Assembly (NCBI GenBank): GCA_021401465.1
Contig: JADDMT010000018.1
Coordinates: forward strand, 310,001 to 374,000
From: Teratosphaeria epicoccoides
Lineage: Eukaryota; Ascomycota; Dothideomycetes; Mycosphaerellales; Teratosphaeriaceae
Direction: 5' to 3'
DNA length: 64,000 nt
Below, piece by piece: positions 41,509 to 51,991 of the stretch. The first letter of the stretch is position 1, and every line of letters begins with the position of its first letter. The notes under the pieces are model-generated. The model did no database searches and was not told where the DNA came from. It saw only the letters and a list, made by a program, of their open reading frames with translations. Made by a program: the position numbers and the translations under genes.

Positions 41509-43242
41509 CTATGCGCCGCCCGCAGGAGCAGTCGCGTCCTCGATCTTGGCCTTTTCAAGATCCTCGGTGGCATCGGCGACAGCGTCCTTCTCCTGCACCT
41601 GCTGAGCGCTTGCAGATGCGGAGCCGTTGACTTGCTGCTTCTCAGTAGCCGGCTTGCGGGCGGTCTCAGTCGAGCGCTCGCCTTGCTTGGTCTCGGCCTC
41701 ATTGGCCTCAGCCTCGAGCTTGTCAATTTCAGCCTGTGCCTTGGCAACGTTCTGTGTCGTGTCAGCTTCACGTCATGACCATACATCGTGCGTGCATTAC
41801 TCACCTCCTTGGTCTTGCGGTCTTGGTCGCTCTTCCAGAAGTCAATCTTCTCCTTGAGCTTCTCAACAACAGCAGGCACGTCAGCTTGCGACATGGGTGG
41901 GTCAATGCCCAGACGGCCAAAGCTGTCGATGGTGCCCATGTCCAAGTTGAACTTGCCCTCTGGCGCGGGAGAAGAAGTGCCGGCAGCCTGGCCACGGCCG
42001 CGCTGGTTCTTCTTCTTGCCCCCACCGCCGACAAAATAGTTCTCTTCCTCATCGCCCTTCTTCTTCAATGCGGTGCCCTTGATGCCTGAGGCGTCAATCG
42101 TGCGGGAAGCTGTAGCGGCAAACTTGCCAGGTCCAGACGCCTCTTGCTTGGTAACAGAGTTCGGGTCGAAGTGCCCGAGCAAGCTGCGGGCCACACGGAG
42201 CTCATTCTCGTATGCTGGTGCACTGGCATCATCTAGCTTAGCCTTCGCAGCTTCCTGTCTCCGGCCCCGATGGTATGCCTCGTTCTCTGCGCGCCTTTTC
42301 TCGTCGCGTATCCGTCTTGCTTCACGCTCGTAGTCACGTGCCGCACGGCTGGCCTGGTAGTATCTGTCTTTGATTTCTTTGACCGTGAGGTACTTCTTTT
42401 GCTGATCGTCATGAGCTTTTGTTCGCTCGTCTCGCAGAGTCTTGAGGTTTTTGTATACGTCGTCCTGCTCTGCCTTAATCTTGTCGAGTTCAGTCTGAAT
42501 CTGGGTGTACCGCTCACTCAGCGCCCTTGACTCCGGGTCGTCCATGGTCTTGCGAAGCTCAGCAATCTCGGCCTTGAGCTGGTCGATGCCCTTCTGCGCG
42601 TCGTCCAAGGTGCCAAAGCTCTTCTTCTGCCTGTTTAGCTGCGAGATGTCCGCCAAAGCCTTCTTCTCGTCGACAATACGCATGTTGCCAGAGTCCACTT
42701 GCTTCTGCAGACGGTCGATCTCCTTCTGGATGTCGTCGACAGACTTGAACTGCGACTTGCTCCGTTCGGTCTTCTGCTTGTTGACCTGTTCCTTGAGTCG
42801 ATCATCCTTGCGCTTGATCTGGTCCAGAATCTGGCCTCGAGAAGACTTGCTGGACTGCTGCTGGGTGCGGATCTGTTGGAGCTCGGCGCGAAGTTCCTGT
42901 TGATGCTTCGAAATGGGCGAGTCCTTGTTGTTGGGCTGAGCAAGATCAAGCCTCGATCTTATTGATTTCTGTGCAAGGCATCAGTATGGTGCCAGAGCCA
43001 CTCTGATGTCTTAGGGCATGCAGGCACACGAAGTGCCAATGCGTGGACCCGGCGGGACATTGACTTACGAACTTCTCTTCAGCTGCGCGCAACTCCTTCT
43101 CAGCCTTTGCAAGCTCAATCTTGTATTTCTCCTCGTCGGGTTTCTCTGGTTTGCTTGGCGCAGATGCCTTGGTATCTTTTGGCTGTGCGCCAGCGTCCAT
43201 AGTCGAGAGTATCGCAGCGGACGGGGTTGCGAGGTCCGCCAT
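41509..43242 (-). CDS. BFR1: Polysome-associated coiled-coil protein Bfr1
   Basis: Bfr1 associates with mRNPs and polysomes at the ER and influences secretion and ploidy in yeast. Three exons, 43069-43242, 41805-42968 and 41509-41751, with introns of 100 and 53 bp, all phase 0, give 526 residues. The body is a long charged coiled coil (KYKIELAKAEKELRAAEEKF, then blocks such as LRAELQQIRTQQQSSKSSRG and RQEAAKAKL). The conserved centre includes ENELRVARSLLGHFDP, and the end of exon 2 has the helix FNLDMGTIDSFGRLGIDPP and VVEKLKEKIDFWKSDQDRKT, a Bfr1 signature. Exon 3 is Glu/Ala/Gln-rich. The first exon encodes the Pro/Lys-rich start (PSKPEKPDEEKY). Slightly longer than yeast Bfr1 (470). Confidence 0.92.
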
Positions 43243-43819
43243 TTTGGAGGATGTCGCAAGCTTGCGTTGGATCTCAAAATCCCTCTGCTGATGTATACTG
43301 CTTCGAGGAAGTTAGGTCAGGTCGATTGGCACCAAATATATGCCAAACTTATTTCAGCCGGCAGTGCAAATTGCACTTGACAGGTGTTGCAGGGAAAATA
43401 ATAAAGTAGAGCAGGAGCGGAGTGAAGGCAAATCACCGAGTCAAGTATTGGTACCGGGTCCCTGAATTCTTGGCAGTTCTCCATCCACTTCAATGGTAAT
43501 CTGATTTGCTCTGCTCGCAAAAAGTCAAGAAGATGGAGATATTTGAGGACGAATGATGCAAAGATATATGGAGTGTACTAAGCAGATTGAAGGAAGATTC
43601 AGCAGAGCTCCTGATTGTGAAAGAGGACATGCGTCCTGCTGTCTTGCTGAAGTCTGCAGCCTTTCACATGTCCTTCAAATGGAGTGACAATGCAGAATGC
43701 GTTCACCCGTCCTTGAGGCCTGGAGACCGTCCATTAGGCAGTCGCAGAAAAGGATTTTCAGAGCACGTGATTGCTGGACTCGACGAGCACACTAAGAGCC
43801 TCGCAGGAGATGTGTGCAA
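43243..43819. other. Divergent promoter region of BFR1 and the PQ-loop gene
   Basis: 577 bp. A CACGTG E-box is at 43764-43769, 51 bp upstream of the PQ-loop ATG. No gene supported. Confidence 0.45.
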
Positions 43820-44638
43820 ATGGACAACGAGGTTGTAGCGAACACCTTTGGTGGGATAGGTGCGGTATGCTGGTGCATTCAGCTGCTCCCGCAAATATGG
43901 CTGAATTATCGCCGGCATTCAGCTGAAGGGTTGTCCTCTGCATTCATGATATTCTGGGCATGCGCTGGCATTCCTCTGGGAGTGTACAACATCGTTGCAG
44001 ACTTGAACATTGCTCTCAAGGTACAACCGCAGATATTGACCAGCTTGAGCTTGGTGACGTGGGGCCAGTGCTATTACTATCGATGCAAATGGAGAGTTTC
44101 GAGAGCATGTGCCTTGTTTATGCTAGTGGTGGCTGTCATGGGTGGCGTCGAGCTAGGCTTGGTCTTTGCTCTAAGGCATGGTCTTGAAAGAGGAATTGAG
44201 TGGCCAAAAACCTTGATGGCGGCTCTTGCAGCGCTCTTGCTTGCGCTGGGCGTGCTTGAGCAATACGTCTCGATCTGCAAGCACAGGAGCGTGGAGGGTA
44301 TCTCGTATTTGTTCTGCGGTATCGATGCCCTGGGCGACGTCACTTCCATCGTGTCTGTGATCTTCGAACCGAAACTGGTCGTCGTGAGTCTGATCGCTTA
44401 TGCGGTCGAGCTCGTCCTCTGGTGCGGTGTCTTCGCATTCGGCGCCTTCTACCGGTTGCTACCCTGGATCCAGGAGCACTTGAAAAATGATGGAGCGCGA
44501 CAGCGAGGCTTGAGCGAGAGGCACACTGCAATTGTCGTAATGCAGGATCTTCCGTCCTCGACGTCTGTCTTTCGTACACCTTCTGGACAGTGTGAGCTAA
44601 GATCACGGACCACAGTCGCTCCTGCCTTGGTTGAATGA
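43820..44638 (+). CDS. PQ-loop repeat membrane protein (probable transporter)
   Basis: One exon, 272 residues, start MDNEVVANTFG at 43820 (a GTG two codons upstream was discounted). There are seven predicted helices. The first PQ loop is CWCIQLLPQIWLNYRRHSAEGLS; the second repeat is degenerate: LEQYVSICKHRSVEGISYLF, where the PQ pair has become a different dipeptide. PLGVYNIVADLNIALKVQPQ and SLVTWGQCYYYRCKWRV match fungal PQ-loop proteins distantly related to lysosomal cationic amino-acid and cystine exporters (Ypq/PQLC2, cystinosin). The C-terminal 50 residues are hydrophilic. Substrate unknown; vacuolar membrane is the likeliest site by family. Confidence 0.9.
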   Translation: MDNEVVANTFGGIGAVCWCIQLLPQIWLNYRRHSAEGLSSAFMIFWACAGIPLGVYNIVADLNIALKVQPQILTSLSLVTWGQCYYYRCKWRVSRACALFMLVVAVMGGVELGLVFALRHGLERGIEWPKTLMAALAALLLALGVLEQYVSICKHRSVEGISYLFCGIDALGDVTSIVSVIFEPKLVVVSLIAYAVELVLWCGVFAFGAFYRLLPWIQEHLKNDGARQRGLSERHTAIVVMQDLPSSTSVFRTPSGQCELRSRTTVAPALVE

Positions 44639-45076
44639 AGGTCCGCAAGCCGCCTGAACCATTGACCAATACATCGAGCAACACATCCACAATCACGCAC
44701 CACGGTGATTTTCTCGCCAACTGAATAACAGCATGTGATCCATCGATCACATCTACACAGGTACATGTCGCTCTCCACATTGGTCCTTTGTTCAACATTC
44801 GCAGAGCCTCGTTTCAGCAAAGCTGTAGCGCGCCTTCCCAATACTTAAACTCTGTGCATGTGTTACAGGGCCCACTTATGTGGCACGCGCACGATCTTGG
44901 CCACGCGCTCCTGTCCAATCTGTACATCGAGTGGCGTTGACATTGACCTTCGACATCGCATGGTTTGCTGATGACAAACATCACTCACCAGCATCACACT
45001 CGTCAGCAAACACTATCTCCTCGACCATATACCGCACATTGTACAAGCACACATATCAGCACACCACCTACGCAGA
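44639..45076. other. Intergenic, nothing recognised
   Basis: 438 bp between two tandem genes. The frame of the next gene is open for about 65 codons upstream of its ATG but contains no ATG and no conserved content, so I treat it as leader. Confidence 0.5.
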
Positions 45077-45887
45077 ATGGAGTCGTCGACCGACAAGCAG
45101 ATCAATAGCGGAACCAGTATGTGTCGCAGCTTTGACCTTACATTTCCATCATGCTAATGGCTTGACAGCCACCCCTGGCACCAAGCACGCTCAGACCATG
45201 TCGACCGACTGGTATTACAAGTGTCGGGTCCGCGACGACGACGAGCAGACCATGGTCACCTCCGTCACAGGCGACAGCGGCAGCGCACAAAGCGCTCACG
45301 TGCCCCACGTCCCGCTCAACAGTCCAGAGCAGTCTTATGCTCCGTCCCTAGACAGTGACTTCGATAAGAAGGTCCGGGAGCTGGCCAAGAAATTCAACGA
45401 CTCGTCACTTCCTGACACCGCGAGTCAACCGACCTCTGTGTCGAATGAAGAGAAAGGTACGGCGCGTCGCGCACACTTGCGCAGCAAGTCCCGCGACTAC
45501 TATCCTGGTCCGAGGCAGTCGTCGAAGAGAAGATTCGCGCCAAGCAGATCAGTAGGAGAGTCGCTGATCAGAAAACTCGCAGGTGAGGCCCACGAGCGCC
45601 ATGTCAAGGCTGCGTCGATCGACATCGGCCTCCTGAAGCTCGCCAATTCCACTGAGTCGTTCGGCAAGAATAACGTCCGTGACCCTAAGCAAGGTGTCAT
45701 GGAGTACAGCCAATGGGCCAGTTACGCCGAAGAGGACGTGACCCACAGCCTACAGCGCCTCGCTAGGCTTGCTCGTGATCTTCACCAAAAGAACAACAGC
45801 AAGACCGTCGAGCAGTATTACAGCGAGTATCTTACCAAGCTCATCAAGGCTGCTGAGCTCAAATTCGATCCGAGGGCGCTGCTTTGA
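45077..45887 (+). CDS. Conserved-looking fungal protein of unknown function
   Basis: Two exons, 45077-45116 and 45169-45887, with a 52-bp intron (GTATGT donor, GCTAAT branch, TTGACAG acceptor), give 252 residues. The junction reads QINSGT-TPGTKHAQ. The product is hydrophilic, without signal peptide or membrane segment. Residues 1-150 are Ser/Pro-rich and probably disordered, with a basic patch (RRAHLRSKSRDYYPGPRQSS). The C-terminal 90 residues are helical: RSVGESLIRKLAGEAHERHV, then MEYSQWASYAEEDVTHSLQR and VEQYYSEYLTKLIKAAELKF. I do not recognise the family. The clean splice and the helical end support a real gene. Confidence 0.75.
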
Positions 45888-46409
45888 AGATCGCTACCTC
45901 AAAGCTTGAGCGAAAGGTAAATCTTTCCCTGTGATCTTGCACACGAAGGCCGCGGTGGACGGCGAAGCTGGCATAAGACGCAATGGGACAGGAACGCTAC
46001 GACAATCATGCATCAGCAAGCGAAGCGCTGTCGCAATTCACGTAATTAGGACAGAGCGACGTCTCCGAGATTCGAGACAAATTGGGAACTGGGAAGCAGA
46101 ATCGACATGCACGATAGCGTGCGACGTGGTAACAAGCTGCATCGGATCTGGCCGACGAGCAAGAGCCGAAGAGGCATAACAGCACTGGTTGCGTCACTTC
46201 TATGACAACAAGAAAGGGAAGGGAAGGGAGCACATAGCTCAATCATCAACTAAATTCGTCAAGCTCTCATTGTGCTGTTCGCCCGAGAAAGAACACCCAT
46301 TAACAATCCTGTTAAAAGAGACAAGGGTATCTCGCTGCCATTCGTAACTGTGATCCATCATCTCATGCAAAAAGCCTCATCCTTGTACACCCGCCACTGA
46401 GAGGCGCGT
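45888..46409. other. Intergenic between convergent genes
   Basis: 522 bp containing two 3' ends. A GGGAAGGGAAGGGAG purine run is at 46213-46227. No gene supported. Confidence 0.45.
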
Positions 46410-47541
46410 TCACATGTTCTCGACCACCCTTGCGTTCACAGCATCATGGAAGCCGTGCGTGTTGGCCGCCGAATTACCAAAGGTGTTCGCGTTGCTGTGG
46501 CTGCCAGTGCCATAATCCTGGTAGCTGCTCGGTCCCTCACCATGCTGCTCGGCAATGGCCAGCTGATTCTGCACGGTCTGATTCTGCGCCGGCAAGAAGA
46601 TAACTTTACTGTTCGCCGTCTTCGCCATTGACTGCATCGCCTCGAGGTACCTGATCTGCATTGCCGGCGCGCTCGAAAGAATATCCGCAGCCTGGCGCAT
46701 GAGCTTGGCGGACTCGACTTCGGCACGGGCACTGATGACTTTAGCCTCACCGGTCCGCTTGGACTGTGCGGCCATGGACAGCGAGTCCTGAAGATCTTGG
46801 CTGAAAATTATGTCTTTGACGAGCATGCTCTCTACTTGCACGCCCCAGCCTGTGGCTGTCTCGTCGATTATTTCACGGATAGACTGCGCGATTTCTTCTC
46901 GGCGCTCGATCACATCTTGCAGGACGCGCGCGCCGATGACGTGGCGGAGGGTGGTCTGCGTGCGCTCGACGAGTGCTTGGCGGATGTTGGAGATGCCAAA
47001 GGCGGCTTTGTGGGGGGAGGTGATGTGGTAATAGATGACGGAGGTGAGGGTCAGGTTGACGTTGTCTTTAGTCATGCAGACTTGCTTGGGGACTGTTGAC
47101 CTGTCTTTAGCATGTGCGCGGATGTCTGGGAGATGTCGTTCGCGATTGCTTACCTTCGACAATCTGTATCTTGACGTCCACCTGGATCAAGTTCTCGGAG
47201 AGGGGGTTGATCTTGACGAGACCGGGATCCACGGCCCTTGCGAAACGACCAAACTTGGTGACCAGACCCACGTTGCCCTGGGCCACTGGCTTGTATGGGT
47301 TCGGGCAGACGATGCAGCATGGTATCGCTCCACATGTTCCTATAAATGTGCCGAGAGTGTTGATCATGGATCCATACCAGCCCGCTTGCGAAGCGTCCTC
47401 GGTGTCGGGCTTGATGACTTGCGCGTATGATGGCTGAAGGTCCTCGCGTCTCGGTGGCTCGACCTTGACGATTGGCTCGTCGGCTCTGCGTGAGGCATTG
47501 CCGTGTACAGACGCCTTGCCGTTATCTGCTGCGCCGTCCAT
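46410..47541 (-). CDS. Stomatin-family (SPFH/band 7) membrane-scaffold protein
   Basis: Stomatins are inner-leaflet scaffold proteins that organise membrane microdomains. Two exons, 47154-47541 and 46410-47092, with a 61-bp intron, give 356 residues from ATG 47541. An acidic N terminus with PPRREDLQPSYAQV precedes the membrane hairpin GTFIGTCGAIPCCIVCPNPY, whose cysteines are palmitoylation candidates. The SPFH core follows: GNVGLVTKFGRFARAVDPGL, VDVKIQIVE-VPKQVCMTKDN at the splice, ERTQTTLRHVIGARVLQDVI, and the C-terminal coiled coil through SSAPAMQIRYLEAMQSMAKT. The acceptor was chosen because it restores VEVPKQVCMT; two other AGs lie within 12 nt upstream. The tail is Asn/Ser/Gly-rich. Confidence 0.93.
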
Positions 47542-48975
47542 TGTTGATATCGCTGTTGTCGGTGTTGACACTGCAGTGCTTGTGGCTGCTGTGGCGTGAA
47601 TCCAGATAAGGTATCGGTGAATCCTGCCTGGGTGATTTCAATTGAATAGGAAGCGATCTGGGACTCGAGCATTCCTTATATGCGGCCTATGATCGACATT
47701 TCAAGGGCACAGCTAAGTTCCTAGCGCGAGCTCTTTGTGGAGAGAGTGCACCGCCGCCACTAGCGGCGCATGTGATGCGGATCTCGGATACATTGCCGCT
47801 CGATGACAGAACGATTGTGGTTTTCCTCCAACCAGCACGCCCCAATCCTGCTTGCATGGCCTCGAAGGATCAACCCATTGCTGGGCCACGGCATTATGAC
47901 TGGATCCTGCCCCCGTCGCTGGATTCTGGCGACAGCGCTGTGCGACCTGCGCGATTATTGCAGATTGAGCCTCGAGAGGATCTGTGTACACTACTGGCAA
48001 CTCTTGCACATGAGTTCAAGGTCACGGGCGTCCCTACCTACTACGCTATGGCCGCACGGGATTTTCCGCATGGCAAGCGAACAACCCGCCCAAGCTGCAG
48101 GTGTGTACATAGAAGCGGGAATTAATGCTTTCTCACGAGTCACGTGCCTGGGCCTAGCGCTATAAAGGGACGAGGCTCAGTCAGTCACCGGGTGGATCAC
48201 GATTCAACAGTGCCGTCTCCCGCGCTGCAAGGCTTAGTGTGGCATCGGTCTGAGGACAATATTACCCGCTGCGACGTTCAGTCCTTCAGGCGTCTCACGG
48301 CAATGATGGCTTGATTCCATCAGCAGAGCTTGGTGCTATGCTGTTTAACGACATTGTTTTGGAAAAGGGTGCCGAGGGTTCCAACTTATGGTGAGAGCAT
48401 CGTTGCCAGCCATGGGAAAGCCCTCTCATGCGTGGATCATGGCTCGCTACATTTGTCTCACTGAGAGAAGCAACGGCTTCAAAGACCCTAAGATGGGTTC
48501 GAGGTGCTTCAAAGTTTTCGCCAACGGCACAACCTTCTCGTTCAGCATACGATGCCGCAAGATATGAAACCGCCCTTAGCTGGATCGTCGCTGTTCGAGG
48601 TGGTTGATCTGGATGCTTGGCGATCCCAACGACACTGCCTGTCATCTTATATTCTCTCGGCACAATCAGCGCTGCTCCACGAACACACCATGTCGTGGCA
48701 GGCGCTGACATCCGACGCAACCAAAAAGTTGCACATGTGGGTCGGCGCAGTATCTGTGTGCGCTCGATCTCCGTGAATGAGCGTATCAAGTCGTCTTGGC
48801 CCAGCGATGCAATGTCGCCAAGAGCCTTGGTATTGAATGGACGAACCATGCGGGGCAGAGCTTCTTGAAATGATGAGGCAAATCGAGGGCCTTTGCAGCC
48901 GGCGTTTGACGGTGTCCTTGCTGCCCTCCAGTATTGCTGCACGCTGCACATTTACTGGTACTTTTCGCACCAGCC

Positions 48976-49052
48976 GACTGGCGAATCCACTAGTCGAGGG
49001 AATCTCATCAGTTTTCTGACTGGTGCCGCCGACTGGTGACTGGCGACTGGTG
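48976..49052. repeat. GACTGG(T/C)G repeat cluster
   Basis: GACTGGCG at 48976 and GACTGGTG at 49018, 49031 and 49045. The last three are spaced 13-14 bp apart. They are about 280-360 bp upstream of the phosphatase ATG. Confidence 0.65.
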
Positions 49053-49147
49053 AGAAACAAAGGCCTGATCAGCCAGATGGTGTTTGACACCAGAAACGTC
49101 CTTTACGGCGACAAGAATCACCACGAGAGCAATATTGAGCATCAATG

Positions 49148-49159
49148 ACCACTAGTGGT
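49148..49159. repeat. 12-bp perfect palindrome ACCACTAGTGGT
   Basis: Perfect dyad 176-187 bp upstream of the phosphatase start. It could be a homodimer-binding site or chance. Confidence 0.5.
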
Positions 49160-49334
49160 GCTCCAACTCTCTCCTTTGCTGACATCGCAATTCAGAATGC
49201 GTTAGACTCTAACACCACCTGGCCCTCGGAGCAGGACCTCTTTTCCTAGGAGTCGGAAGTAATGCTCCATTCGAAGGACACCATTCAAAAAGCTTCACCT
49301 ATCCATCAAGGTAGAAGATTGGTGACCATTCACA

Positions 49335-51522
49335 ATGCACAAGATGAAGCTTGGCATCATGGTGTTCACTCGCTGCTTATTAGGATTTTTGTACCTTCTC
49401 GATACAGTCTTCGCCCAAACATATCAACGCTTGGGTGCCTGCCCCACCCTTGGTTGCATCTTACCTCCGGACCAGCAGGACTTCCTTGCCGGCCAGCTGT
49501 TCGACATTCGGCTCGAAGTCCATGCACCGAAGAACGGCTCTGAGGCCACAGACGGCGTACCGGATATCGACTTCATCTTCTTTATCAGTAAAATTGGTCA
49601 AGATCCCGAGCCAGCTGCCAGCTTTTTCGGGATTGCCGAACCTCATCTCGAGACTTGGAACTTCACGTACTATGAGGACCTCTTTGCTGAGGATGCGAAA
49701 GCCCCGACAGTGGTCAATGTAGCCTCTAAGGCCTATCGTAGGGTGGCATTGTACGAACCAGGGGAGTACAAGGCTGTCTTGATCTACAATGGAACCACCA
49801 CAGAGGCGTGCTGGCTGGTCCGCGATATTGCGGAGGTTCGCAGGACCAAGAATGTGTTGCTATTCATCGGAGATGGCATGACGACCAACATGATCACCGC
49901 TGCCAGACTCATTGCGCACAAGAGCATAAACGGGCGCTACCAAAGCACTATGGCCTTGGACAAATTTCCCATTCTCGGCCACCAGATGACGCATTCATTA
50001 GACAGCTTCATTACGGACAGTGCTAATTCCGCGACCGCGCTGTATACTGGTCACAAATCCACGGTTAATGCCTTGGGTGTCTATGCAGACTCATCAAAAG
50101 ATCCTTTCGATGACCCCAAAGTAGAAACCATCGCCGAGCTATTTCACCGCTTGTGGAAAGGCCACATCGGCATCGTCAGTACAGCATTTGTTGCCGATGC
50201 AACTCCAGCTGCCCTGACAGCTCACACACGCGATCGTGACCAATATGGTGCTGTGGTTGACTCATTCATTCACGGCATAGTCAATTACACCTGGACTCAA
50301 TGGAATGGGCCCGAGGTCCTTTTTGGTGGTGAGTGTGATCTATCCTTTGATGAGCGCACATCTGCTGATGAATGACTCAGGGGGCGCCGAGCAGTTTTAT
50401 TCTCCAAGCCTCGGCGGCAAAACTTACATGGGCCTCGACTATTATCAAGTCTTCAGTGACGCTGGCTACAAAATTGTCCACGATAATACTGCATTGCAGG
50501 CAATTTCAAGTTCCGATAGGCTTCTGGGCATCTTCTCGGTCAACAACATGGCCAAGTGGCTCGATCGCAACATTTATACCAATGCTCTGCTAAATCAAAC
50601 GAACTCGCCGGACGGTCTGAAGAAAGATGCAACTGACCAACCCGGCCTCAAGGAGATGACGCTCAAAGCCATCGATGTCCTGACCACGCGCTCGAACATC
50701 ACCGGCAACGGCTGGTTCATCATGTCTGAAGCTGCCTCGATCGACAAGCAAATGCACGTCTTAGACTACGACCGAGCTCTCGGAGAGCTTCTCGAGCTTG
50801 ATGATACAGTGAAAGCCTCGATCAAACACTTGACTGAGCTAGACTGCCTAAAAGAAACTCTCCTCATTGTCACAGCAGACCACGGCCATGGTTTCGATGT
50901 CTTCGGTAACGTGGACACTAAGTACCTCAGCGCCAAAACCGACCCGAGAGAGAAACGACGTGCAGTCGGCACTTATCAGCAATCCGGTCTGTCGCAGTAC
51001 ATCAACACTGGCAATCTCAGATACACGGATAGCAATTTCCCTTCCAACTGGAGTCCCCGGTATACGCTCGCGCAAGGCTTTGGTGCAGACCCAGATCGCA
51101 GGGAGAACTACCGCGTTCACGAAGATGGCCCTCGCGTTCCGGCCAAGAACCTCTCAGGTCTCCCTGCTGATGATTTCTTCGTCAACCCCACGGACAATCT
51201 CGATGGCTTCGTCGTCAATGGCACCCTTCCTACGTCCGCGTCGCAAGGCGTGCACTCTTTGACGGACGTACCTGTATTCGCAATGGGTCCCTGTCAAGAG
51301 ATTTTCGGGGGGGTATATAACAGCATTGATGTCTTCTTCAAGATGGCGGAGTGCCTTGGATTGTCCAGGCCTGGCAATGTTGTGCAGGGGAACAGCACGA
51401 GTGGTGGGAGGGCTGGGTATTATGACGGGCCAGGAAATTGGGAGACGTATCATGAGGATGTGCCTGGGTATACGCAGTATGGAGAGTTCAACCCAAGGTA
51501 TGGTGGTAGCAAGCATTGGTGA
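49335..51522 (+). CDS. Alkaline phosphatase, secreted or vacuolar
   Basis: A metal-dependent phosphomonoesterase of the alkaline-phosphatase superfamily. Two exons, 49335-50328 and 50381-51522, with a 52-bp intron (GTGAGT donor, GACTCAG acceptor) give 711 residues. Residues 1-27 are a signal peptide (CLLGFLYLLDTVFA). After an extra N-terminal domain of about 140 residues comes NVLLFIGDGMTTNM (metal-binding Asp at about 180), then FITDSANSATALYTGHKS with the nucleophile Ser229, VSTAFVADATPAA, and the metal ligands TADHGHG (Asp498, His499). About nine NxS/T sites suggest glycosylation. No C-terminal GPI signal is evident. The extra N-terminal domain makes it longer than yeast Pho8 (566). The splice restores LFGG-GAEQFYSP. 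Confidence 0.93.
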
Positions 51523-51991
51523 GGGTGCGAGAGGAGGAAGTCGCGAGCCTGAGCTATATTTGTATTGTGGGTGTATCTATGATTAGAGAGTCCGAAGATG
51601 CGATTGTCTCAGCAATTCCATCAGTCACCCAACCAGTCAAACGATTAATGGCAAGTGTCATTTTCAAGTTCAGATAGTGCAAGCAGTCAACAGCATCACT
51701 GCTTGATAACCTTGTCAACAAGTACCAAGGTAAGTAATCCATGAGCCAGCAGTCAGCCATGTTAAAACAGCAATCAGTCATGTCAACCAGGCAAGCAGTT
51801 GACTGGAGAACGGGACCGCTGACTTGTCTCCGCTTTGGCTGTGGTATTGAGCCAGATACACCATTGGAGCCATATGTTCTGCGTCTTATTCCAGCGCTCA
51901 AATAAGGTAGCTCGTATCATACACTATTCAGCAAAGCCATCGTATCCGACGAACGCCATCGCTAACACAGTCTCAACAGCACACTTACAGC
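51523..51991. other. Intergenic tract rich in CAGTCA/GTCAA words
   Basis: 469 bp between convergent genes. From 51610 to 51815 it is dominated by CAGTC, GTCAA and CCAG words, the reverse-strand counterpart of the tract at 18.5-19.1 kb. It contains the 14-mer ATCAGTCATGTCAA at 51773-51786. No gene supported. Confidence 0.6.

Larger units (their letters stand above)
47542..49334. other. 1.8-kb divergent upstream region of stomatin and alkaline phosphatase
   Basis: No gene is supported. A 218-codon minus frame (48295-48951) has no recognisable domain. CACGTG lies at 48141-48146 with a TATAAAG word at 48171-48177. A GACTGG repeat cluster (48976-49052) and a 12-bp palindrome (49148-49159) are described separately. 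Confidence 0.45.

Noticed and set aside
44880..45076. N-terminal extension of the unknown 252-residue protein
   Set aside because: The frame is open but lacks an ATG. The spliced model from ATG 45077 has proper donor, branch and acceptor.
48295..48951. 218-codon minus-strand frame
   Set aside because: No recognisable family, irregular composition and competing frames of similar length on the same DNA.
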